NCBI GenBank assembly: GCA_037439945.1
Contig: JBBIVA010000101.1
Location: 1 to 14,639 of the forward strand
Reading direction: 5' to 3'
Length of the DNA stretch: 14,639 bases
Origin: CALEUX01 sp037439945
GTDB lineage: Bacteria; Bacteroidota; Bacteroidia; Bacteroidales; Marinilabiliaceae
Below are positions 8,160 through 14,639 of the stretch, one piece after another. The translations under genes and the position numbers were made by a program. The notes beneath the pieces are model-generated. The model did no database searches. It was not told where the DNA came from and saw nothing but the letters and a program-made list of their open reading frames with translations. Every line of letters starts with the position of its first letter. Within the stretch, counting starts at the first letter, position 1.

Positions 8160-8251
8160 AAATAAAAATTATAACATTTTGATCCGGATTATTGAATATT
8201 TTAAAATTTAATATTGGATTGAAGGTTATGAATACATAAAAATTAAAACAA

Positions 8252-10270
8252 ATGAAAAAAACATTTTATATTTTGGTATTTACCTCACTAATTATGCTGG
8301 GGTCACAATCCTGCTCCGATTTTTTGGAAGAGGATAATAAAACAGGGACAACGGCAGAACTGTCGTATTCAACCGCAACTGGTATAAATGGTTTAGTTGC
8401 TTCATGTTATAGTTTTAGCCGCGGCTGGTATGGGAAAGAGGCAGGCCTGGGGCTATCCGAAATGGGCTCCGATTTGTTTTATGCAGGCTTTGATAATAAG
8501 CAAAAATCGCTTAATGCATATAACCTTACGGCTGAAAGTTTGGATAACAATGTTGCAGATAATGCTTGCCTTGACCATTATTGGGAACTGTTTTATAGTG
8601 CAGTGGATGCATGTAATAATGCGCTAAAGTTTATCCCGCTTAATAATGTTATCAGCCAAAACCTACGTAACCAATATATGGGTGAAATCTATTTTTTAAG
8701 GGCTTTTTACTATTTACATATGGTTAATTTATGGGGGCCCATACCTTACAACAATACACATCAAACTTCAATTGTAACCAATCCTGAAAGGGTTTCTGAA
8801 GATGAAATATATGGTAATATCCTTAGCGATATTGATAAATCCATTGCAGCATTTCAGGCTGCAAATTATGCCACAAAAGCCGACGGGCGTGCACATCTTT
8901 GGGCTGCAAGGGCTTTAAAGGCCAGAACCCTTTTATATGCCGCGTCATGGTTGGGACAAACAGGAGTTACTAAAAACTCTGATTATGCCGGAAAAAACCT
9001 TTATACTCTGGCAGCAACTGAATCCCAGGCTGTAATTGGAAGCGGTATTGCATCATTTTATGCAAATTATGCTGATACATGGACAATGCTAAATGAAGAT
9101 GTATCAAAAAACAGAGAGTGTATATGGGGTGTTGCATACTCTTCGGATATTACCACACCAGCCAACACAATTCCCCGCAGGTACCGTACAAATGTTACCA
9201 CCGGAGTACCATTGGATTACAACAGCCTGATCACGCGAACAGGTTATAGCCGCGGAGGTAGTGCCATGCTTTTGATGTTTGTATCCCTTTGGAACAATGG
9301 GGCCCCTGACCTGAACACAAACCCACCAACAGTTTTCATTCGGGTTACAAATGAAGCAACCTCTACAATCGCCCATAGATTAACAGGGGTTAGAGTTCCG
9401 GTTGCAGCACATTATTCAAAATATAGCCGGGGTTTCACACGGTGGTTACCATCACTTTATTTATGGAGAATATTGGAAAATATACGCGAAACAGACCAAC
9501 GGCCTGAAGCTACTTTATTAACAGCCTACACCATTCCTTCAGGGTTAGCAGGAAGTTCGTTGAGATACCCACAAATGCAGGATACAGCAATTTATTACTC
9601 GCCTTTGAATGGCGATTCTCCGCAAGGTATAGCCAAACAGGCTTGGGCCAGAAACAAATACCGGATTCAATTTATGGCAGGTGGCGATGTCCCTGTATTT
9701 ACCACCTATGACCCGGCAACTGCGTTACCCACTGAACTACCTAAAGCAGTTTCAAGCGTTTATGGGGATAGTCGTTTTAACAGTAATAATATCGGTGGAT
9801 GGAAATCATATCCTGGAATAAAAAAATTCCTTGATGATATTTATGACCCACTTTTCCCAACACATGATATTTCTAAGCGTGATGCTATGGTGTTTCGCCT
9901 TGCCGAAATGTACCTGATTAAAGCCGAGGCTGAGTTGGCTACTACAGGAAGCGGGGCTGCCCTTAATACCCTAAATGAACTAAGAGCCGTAAGAGCAATT
10001 CCTGGCAAAAATAATCTACTCTCAGGTACTGTAACAATTAATACCATTCTCGAAGAAAGGGCAATTGAGCTTTGTGGTGAACAACAAAGGTGGTTTGATT
10101 TAAAACGCACAAAGACCTTGGTAAACAGGGTTAAAGCCTATAATGCACAAGCAGGTGGACAAATAAAAGATTTTCATTTATTGCGTCCAATTCCAAGAGC
10201 ACAGCTTGATGCAGTTACTAATTACAGTCCAACACCGGGTACGGGTTTCTGGCAAAATTTAGGATATTAA
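8252..10270 (+). CDS. SusD-family outer-membrane lipoprotein
   Basis: A 672-residue SusD/RagB-type surface lipoprotein that forms the lid of the SusC channel and captures substrate. Residues 1-20 form a signal peptide with lipobox GSQS and C21, followed by SDFLEED, typical of SusD. The N-terminal TPR-like helices contain ACLDHYWELFYSAVDACNNAL and GEIYFLRAFYYLHMVNLWGPIPY, the strongest family signature. The C-terminal half has RLAEMYLIKAEAE, ALNTLNELRAVRA, and ILEERAIELCGEQQRWFDLKR, all characteristic of RagB/SusD. It is longer than many SusD proteins (often about 500-600 residues); the extra length lies in the middle (roughly residues 300-500), where binding loops usually vary. It follows susC after 92 bases and ends at a strong terminator, so the operon is probably just these two genes. 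The ligand cannot be predicted. Confidence 0.94.
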   Translation: MKKTFYILVFTSLIMLGSQSCSDFLEEDNKTGTTAELSYSTATGINGLVASCYSFSRGWYGKEAGLGLSEMGSDLFYAGFDNKQKSLNAYNLTAESLDNNVADNACLDHYWELFYSAVDACNNALKFIPLNNVISQNLRNQYMGEIYFLRAFYYLHMVNLWGPIPYNNTHQTSIVTNPERVSEDEIYGNILSDIDKSIAAFQAANYATKADGRAHLWAARALKARTLLYAASWLGQTGVTKNSDYAGKNLYTLAATESQAVIGSGIASFYANYADTWTMLNEDVSKNRECIWGVAYSSDITTPANTIPRRYRTNVTTGVPLDYNSLITRTGYSRGGSAMLLMFVSLWNNGAPDLNTNPPTVFIRVTNEATSTIAHRLTGVRVPVAAHYSKYSRGFTRWLPSLYLWRILENIRETDQRPEATLLTAYTIPSGLAGSSLRYPQMQDTAIYYSPLNGDSPQGIAKQAWARNKYRIQFMAGGDVPVFTTYDPATALPTELPKAVSSVYGDSRFNSNNIGGWKSYPGIKKFLDDIYDPLFPTHDISKRDAMVFRLAEMYLIKAEAELATTGSGAALNTLNELRAVRAIPGKNNLLSGTVTINTILEERAIELCGEQQRWFDLKRTKTLVNRVKAYNAQAGGQIKDFHLLRPIPRAQLDAVTNYSPTPGTGFWQNLGY

Positions 10271-10296
10271 CCATTATTTAACCTTTAATTGAAAAG

Positions 10297-10325
10297 GGCT
10301 GCTTTTTTTTGAGCAGCCTTTTTTT
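10297..10325 (+). terminator. susCD terminator
   Basis: GGCTGCT (10297-10303), a T-rich loop, AGCAGCC (10312-10318) and then seven T (10319-10325) form a strong intrinsic terminator 26 bases after the susD stop. Confidence 0.9.
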
Positions 10326-10345
10326 ATTGGTTACAGGTACAAATA

Positions 10346-10385
10346 AAAAAACTCATTGCAAACAAAAAGTTTGCAATGAGTTTTT
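10346..10385. terminator. Bidirectional terminator, susCD / tRNA-Leu
   Basis: The stem ACTCATTGCAAAC (10351-10363) pairs perfectly with GTTTGCAATGAGT (10369-10381) around a loop of five A, and is flanked by A-runs on the left and T-runs on the right. On the minus strand it lies directly after the tRNA-Leu CCA end and is the obvious terminator of the tRNA unit. On the plus strand it backs up the susCD terminator. Confidence 0.85.
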
Positions 10386-10471
10386 GGTGCCCAGAACAAG
10401 ACTCGAACTTGCACACCGTAACCGGCACCAGCCCCTCAAGCTGGCGTGTCTACCAATTTCACCATCTGGGC
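10385..10471 (-). tRNA. tRNA-Leu (anticodon GAG)
   Basis: A class II tRNA with acceptor GCCCAGA/TCTGGGC, discriminator A and an encoded CCA (10385-10387), the only one of the four tRNAs here to encode it. The anticodon stem CCAGC/GCTGG encloses TTGAGGG, giving anticodon GAG (reads CTC and CTT). A long variable arm (GCCG/CGGT) and the T arm GCAAG-TTCGAGT-CTTGT are present. It is second in the Gly-Leu transcript. Confidence 0.95.
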
Positions 10472-10526
10472 ATAATTTTTAATATTAAGGTTAAGTTTTA
10501 AATCAGACTGTACTTAAAATTAAAAG

Positions 10527-10599
<73 letters not shown>

Positions 10600-11144
10600 A
10601 TTATTGTAATAAAAAAAAATTTCGACTGTTAAAACTTATTGAACCTTAAAGAATAAATTTTTAAAATTTATTGATTCTCAACTTAGCCAACGTTAAAAAT
10701 TAACTTATCACTATTTAAAAAGGTTTCTAAAACACTATTTGGTTCAATTCAAAAAAGCTTTCTCTTTTGTGATGGCAAATTTATAAAATTTTAATTATTC
10801 AATGGATGTTTAATAAAAAAAAATGGTTGAAACACCTAACAGTATTGAAAATGGCTCAATTAAAACAATTTATTCCAAAGTTTCTGATTTCAGGGTAAAT
10901 TACAAAAACCAGAATTACTTACAAAAAGTGGTTCGAATTGATTAACTATCTATAAATCAAAACTTATTTTTACTGATCCTTACAAATATTCCTTTAGTGG
11001 AATTTCTGAAAATGAACAATATTTTTAAAAATAATCCGTCTGGTTAAATAAAATGCAGAAATTTGTTAATTTTCCACAACAAAAGAACAAACTCTTTTAA
11101 TTAATTTACGTACTCATATTTTAACAAAAAACAATATCTCCACC
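10600..11144 (+). other. AT-rich intergenic region before GH16-like gene
   Basis: This is 545 bases without a convincing gene. The only thing resembling coding sequence is a 40-codon ORF at 10823-10945 (starts MVETPNSIENG, ends LQKVVRID). It has no recognised motif, no ribosome-site signal and no neighbour that would explain it. It may be chance or a remnant. No promoter with proper spacing is evident before 11145. Confidence 0.4.
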
Positions 11145-12596
11145 ATGGCAACTATTTTCGGAATCCAATTTGGCAGCAGGTTTACTTCAACCAAAAAGTA
11201 TGAGGCAGCCATGAATAAAGAAATGGAAGAATTTGAAAGATTCAATAAGTTTGAGCAATCACAGCTTCTAAAGAGGTTTCAGGAATTGGATATGCTTATT
11301 CATTCAGGAGAATTTGAGAAAAAGGTTCATAGCTTAAAGTATGCAAGGTTTAAAGATACTGAGCAATTCAGGCAACTTGAGCAATACAATTCAATGAAAG
11401 GTTCAAGCGATATAAAATCATTCCTGAAATTTGCAAAAGCAGGTTATCCGCAAAGAATTGAAAAAATTGAGTCTTCAGCTACATTAAAAGAATATAACAG
11501 GCTTCATGATTTTTTTAATTCGCCGGAGTTTCATGCAGCAAAAGTGAACAAAGGGTTTAAAGAATCTGAAGCACACCTGGAATTAAAGAAATTTAACTCC
11601 ATTAGCAAAGAGTCAGAAATAAGGTTTTACAACAAACTAAAAAAATCAAATGAATATAAAACCTGGCTAAAAACCATGAACAGCAACAGGTTAAACACAT
11701 TTTTTGAATTGGAGGCTATTGTTCAATCAGATGAGTTTATTGAATTTAAAACCTTTATGGATGACAAAAAGAGATATAAAAAATCTGAAGAAGCCCGGTT
11801 GATCAATGAATTTGGAACATTAAAAAAGAATGATGAAATTAAATGGTACATTGAGAAAAAAAATAATGACCCTTTTAAAGAGATTAGAAAGTGGAAACAA
11901 ACATTCCATGATGATTTTGACGGATTAAAACTAGATAACTCAAAATGGATGACAGGATATTACTGGGGCAAGGCACTTTTAAACGAAACCTATGTACTGG
12001 CAGGAGAGAAACAGTTTTTTAGGGATGAAAATATTGAAATGCGTGACAGTGTTGTTAGGTTAACCACCCGAAAAGAACATGTGCAGGGCAAAACATGGGA
12101 CCCCGTTCATGCCTTTCTGAAAAAGGATTTTGAATACACCTCCGGGCTTATAAGTACAGGCCAGAGTTTTCGTCAGAAACACGGAAAATTTGAAGCCAAG
12201 GTGCGTTTCAGTGAAGCCAATCCGGTAATTAATGCCTTTTGGATGGTTGGTGAAAAAATCACCCCCCAGGTTGACGTATTTAAATCATCGGCAACAAATG
12301 GCAAATCAATTGAATGCGGGATTCATGCCACAAATGGGAGTAATGATGTAATACATAATTTAAAAGCCATTAAAGGTACACGCTTTACAGGAGATTACCT
12401 TATTTATTCATTAGAATGGTCAGATGAGGCAATTGTTTGGAAAATTAACGGATTGGAGGTAAACAGGGAAACCAATAACCTGCCTGATGAACCAATGTAT
12501 TTATTATTTTGCACTACCCTGCCCCAGGAACCGGATGATAAAAAAATGCCCGCCACAATGGAAATTGACTGGGTTAGGTGTTACCAAAAAATATAA
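11145..12596 (+). CDS. Helical-repeat protein with inactive GH16-like domain
   Basis: A 483-residue two-part protein. Residues about 20-250 are charged and helical, with roughly three related repeats: 54-97, 126-172 and 194-238. Each has S-x-EF, then an acidic stretch with SE or TE, then a Leu/Phe-rich helix and an EIK/EIR/DIK-type end (SSDIKSFLKF, ESEIRFYNKL, NDEIKWYIEK). Residues about 253-483 resemble a GH16 (laminarinase/concanavalin-like) beta-sandwich: FHDDFDGLKLDNSKW at the start, FEAKVRF and NAFWMVGE before the active site, YLIYSLEWSDEAIVWKINGLEV, and MEIDWVRCYQKI at the end. Active GH16 enzymes have E-x-D-x-(x)-E; here the motif reads QVDVFK (375-380), with Q375 and K380 in place of the nucleophile and acid/base glutamates and only D377 kept. 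There is no signal peptide (MATIFGIQFGSRF), so it is predicted cytoplasmic, unusual for GH16. I infer a carbohydrate-binding or structural role without hydrolysis. It is a separate unit with its own terminator. Confidence 0.8.
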   Translation: MATIFGIQFGSRFTSTKKYEAAMNKEMEEFERFNKFEQSQLLKRFQELDMLIHSGEFEKKVHSLKYARFKDTEQFRQLEQYNSMKGSSDIKSFLKFAKAGYPQRIEKIESSATLKEYNRLHDFFNSPEFHAAKVNKGFKESEAHLELKKFNSISKESEIRFYNKLKKSNEYKTWLKTMNSNRLNTFFELEAIVQSDEFIEFKTFMDDKKRYKKSEEARLINEFGTLKKNDEIKWYIEKKNNDPFKEIRKWKQTFHDDFDGLKLDNSKWMTGYYWGKALLNETYVLAGEKQFFRDENIEMRDSVVRLTTRKEHVQGKTWDPVHAFLKKDFEYTSGLISTGQSFRQKHGKFEAKVRFSEANPVINAFWMVGEKITPQVDVFKSSATNGKSIECGIHATNGSNDVIHNLKAIKGTRFTGDYLIYSLEWSDEAIVWKINGLEVNRETNNLPDEPMYLLFCTTLPQEPDDKKMPATMEIDWVRCYQKI

Positions 12597-12615
12597 ATTC
12601 TAAATATTAAATAAT

Positions 12616-12655
12616 AACCCGGTGTTTGCTGATGGCAAACCGGGTTTATTTTTTT
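12616..12655 (+). terminator. Terminator after GH16-like gene
   Basis: Stem AACCCG (12616-12621) plus GTTTGC (12624-12629) pairs with GCAAAC (12635-12640) plus CGGGTT (12641-12646), with a 2-base bulge and a 5-base loop. It is followed by a T-rich run to about 12655. It begins 20 bases after the gene stop. A GTG at 12622, in frame with the next gene, lies inside this stem, which argues against that start. Confidence 0.85.
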
Positions 12656-12681
12656 ATAAATCCTCATTATTTGGTTGTGTA

Positions 12682-14517
12682 ATGGTGCAGCATAAAAAAG
12701 AACTTGAACTTCTGGCCCCGGCAAAGGATTTAGAGTGCGGAATTGCGGCAATAGACAACGGCGCCGATGCCGTTTATATTGGGGCAGAAAAATTCGGAGC
12801 ACGCAAAGAAGCCGGAAATACAATTCATAATATCAGCAAACTTGTTGAATATGCACATTTGTTCCGTGTTAAGGTTTATGTTGCAATAAATACCCTCATA
12901 TTCGACCATGAAATAAAAGAAGTAGAAAAACTTATATGGGATATTTATAATACTGGGGCCGATGCAATTATAATACAGGATATGGGAATACTACAACTAA
13001 ACCTGCCACCAATTCCCCTGCATGCAAGTACACAAACCGATAACCGTACACCGGCTAAAGTTAAATTTTTAGAGGATACAGGATTTCAGCAGGTTGTTCT
13101 GGCAAGGGAACTTACAATTAATCAGATTAAAGAAATCCGGAACAGTTCAACAATCCCACTTGAGTTTTTTGTACATGGCGCACTTTGTGTTTCATACAGT
13201 GGCAATTGCTATATGAGCTATTTATCATCCGGACGAAGTGCAAACCGGGGTGAGTGTAGCCAACCATGCCGGCTGAAGTATTCATTGGTATCGCCCAAAG
13301 GGGTTTTAATTGAAAAATATAAACACCTGTTATCTCTAAAAGACCTGAATCTTTCTGAAAAAATTAATGACCTTATTGATGCAGGTATAACCAGTTTTAA
13401 AATTGAAGGCCGGTTAAAAGACCCCGGGTATATAAAAAATATTACTGCCTTCTACAGAAAAACCATTGATGAAATTATAAATAAAAGGACTGAATTTATA
13501 AGAAGTTCTTCAGGACAGTTTAATACTTATTTTCAACCTGCACCGATAAAATCTTTCTCGCGGGGGTTTTCAACCTATTTTCTTGATGGCCGCCAAAAGG
13601 GAATTTGGTCAATGTTTACACCAAAATCGATTGGCGAAAAAATAGGTAAAGTAATTAAGGTGGGAAAAGACCATTTTCTGGTCCAAACTAATTTTAAACT
13701 AAATAATGGAGACGGTCTTTGTTTTTTTGACAGGAATATGAATTTAACAGGCGTAAAAGTTGATATTTCTGACGGCAATAAAATTTTTGTATCTGATTTA
13801 AGTGGAATATTTTCAGGGGCAACAATATACCGAAACTACGATCATGGTTTTAACAAAGAGTTGGAAAATAAACCAAGTAAAAGAAAAATTGCAATCCGTA
13901 TTATTTTCAGTGAAACAAATGAAGGAATAAAATGCCAGCTTATTGATGAAGATGGCATTAAATCAACCGTTGATTTATCCCTGGAAAAAGAGATTGCCCA
14001 AAAACCGGATAAAGCCCTTGAACAGATAAAAACTCAATTGACCAAATGGGGCAATTCACCATTTGTAGTACAAAATATACGTATAGAACTGGATAATGCG
14101 CTTTTCATACCCCTTTCGGTTTTAAACGGATTAAGAAGGACGCTTGGCGAAAGCCACATTAAACAAAGAATTAATTCATACAAAAGAATCGAAATTAAAA
14201 TTGAACCAACCACTCACCCATACCCCTACCATTTAAGTAGTTTTGAGAGCAATGTCACAAACCGGTTAGCCGGGGAATTTTATAATAATCACGGTATTAA
14301 GGATATTATCCCTGGATTGGAAATTTCGCTTTCAATGGGTAACGAAAAGGTAATGACCACAAAACACTGCATAAGATATTCATCGGATTTATGCCCTCTT
14401 GAAAATTCTGGGACAAAACCGGAAGATATGGTTCTTAAATCAAACAAAAACAGCTACCTGTTAAAATTCAATTGCCAAAAATGTGAAATGGAAATATATG
14501 CCATACAGAAAATGTAA
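12682..14517 (+). CDS. U32-family protein (putative RNA-hydroxylase/collagenase type)
   Basis: A 611-residue protein of the family long called peptidase U32. Better-studied members (TrhP, RlhA, UbiU/UbiV) are oxygen-independent hydroxylases with an iron-sulfur cluster, acting on tRNA, 23S rRNA or ubiquinone precursors. The N-terminal barrel is clear: ELELLAPAKDLECGIAAIDNGADAVYIG (about 7-34) and ADAIIIQDMGIL. The U32 signature EFFVHGALC-x4-GNCYMS matches (161-179), and four cysteines C169, C176, C192 and C196 (GECSQPCR) are the probable cluster ligands. SFKIEGRLKDPGYI follows. A second cysteine set (C563, C571, C598, C601; NCQKCEM) near the C terminus may bind metal. The size is closer to RlhA-type (about 650) than to TrhP-type (about 450) members, but the substrate is not proven. 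I chose ATG 12682 (MVQHKKELELLAPA); an upstream in-frame GTG lies within a terminator. No signal peptide is visible. Confidence 0.85.
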   Translation: MVQHKKELELLAPAKDLECGIAAIDNGADAVYIGAEKFGARKEAGNTIHNISKLVEYAHLFRVKVYVAINTLIFDHEIKEVEKLIWDIYNTGADAIIIQDMGILQLNLPPIPLHASTQTDNRTPAKVKFLEDTGFQQVVLARELTINQIKEIRNSSTIPLEFFVHGALCVSYSGNCYMSYLSSGRSANRGECSQPCRLKYSLVSPKGVLIEKYKHLLSLKDLNLSEKINDLIDAGITSFKIEGRLKDPGYIKNITAFYRKTIDEIINKRTEFIRSSSGQFNTYFQPAPIKSFSRGFSTYFLDGRQKGIWSMFTPKSIGEKIGKVIKVGKDHFLVQTNFKLNNGDGLCFFDRNMNLTGVKVDISDGNKIFVSDLSGIFSGATIYRNYDHGFNKELENKPSKRKIAIRIIFSETNEGIKCQLIDEDGIKSTVDLSLEKEIAQKPDKALEQIKTQLTKWGNSPFVVQNIRIELDNALFIPLSVLNGLRRTLGESHIKQRINSYKRIEIKIEPTTHPYPYHLSSFESNVTNRLAGEFYNNHGIKDIIPGLEISLSMGNEKVMTTKHCIRYSSDLCPLENSGTKPEDMVLKSNKNSYLLKFNCQKCEMEIYAIQKM

Positions 14518-14570
14518 ATTTTCCCGCAGGTTAATTACAACAAAATAGGGTTTTACCTAAAGAATTATAT

Positions 14571-14586
14571 TTTTCCTACAGGAAAA
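14571..14586. terminator. Weak hairpin after U32 gene
   Basis: TTTTCCT (14571-14577) pairs with AGGAAAA (14580-14586). It lies about 54 bases after the U32 stop. The stem is short and AT-rich with no distinct T-run, so terminator activity is doubtful. Confidence 0.25.
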
Positions 14587-14589
14587 TTT

Positions 14590-14639
14590 ATCCCGGATTA
14601 GTCATTAGAAAGGCAATGAACTAATGACTTAGCCGGGAT
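14590..14639. repeat. 19-bp imperfect hairpin at window end
   Basis: The left arm 14590-14608 (ATCCCGGATTAGTCATTAG) pairs with 14621-14639 in 17 of 19 positions, with a 12-base loop. GTCATTAGAAA inside it is identical to one arm of the palindrome at 2-24. A partial look-alike, CCCGGATTAGCATTA, occurs at 3600-3614. This suggests a dispersed intergenic repeat family. It may also act as a terminator, but the sequence beyond is not in the window. Confidence 0.65.

Noticed and set aside
12622..12681. Upstream GTG start for the U32 gene
   Set aside because: The extra 20 codons lie across the terminator of the previous gene and do not resemble the family N terminus.

Overview
The window looks like chromosomal DNA of a Bacteroidota species, probably class Bacteroidia. 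The evidence is a SusC/SusD pair, AT-rich intergenic DNA, start codons without Shine-Dalgarno sequences, and promoter-like sites of the Bacteroidota type (TTG, 19 bases, TAnnTTTG). No species can be named from the sequence alone.

Layout: positions 1-207 hold short palindromes and no gene. On the minus strand, 208-1857 carries purK (intact) and, overlapping its 3' end, a broken purE with two in-frame stops and one frameshift. Positions 1930-2463, also minus, hold a tRNA-Trp/tRNA-Ser pair with its own promoter and terminator, followed by a possible 50-residue cysteine-rich protein. On the plus strand, 2697-4499 carries an exported TPR-like protein and a TIP30-like atypical short-chain dehydrogenase. 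A 594-base AT-rich gap precedes a susC/susD operon (5094-10270) closed by a strong terminator. A second minus-strand tRNA pair (Gly, Leu) follows, sharing a bidirectional terminator with the susCD side. After another AT-rich gap comes an unusual gene (11145-12596): three helical repeats fused to a GH16-like beta-sandwich that lacks both catalytic glutamates and has no signal peptide. A U32-family protein (12682-14517) follows, and the window ends in a 19-bp imperfect hairpin that shares an 11-mer with the palindrome at its start.

How the genes relate: most units are independent and separated by terminators or tRNAs, so this is not one dedicated gene cluster. SusC and SusD form one outer-membrane uptake complex, but no secreted glycosidase or regulator lies beside them, so the substrate cannot be read from context. 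purK and purE would act in consecutive steps of purine synthesis; here the second step looks lost at this locus. The most unusual item is the predicted cytoplasmic GH16-like pseudoenzyme; the decayed purE is the clearest direct observation.
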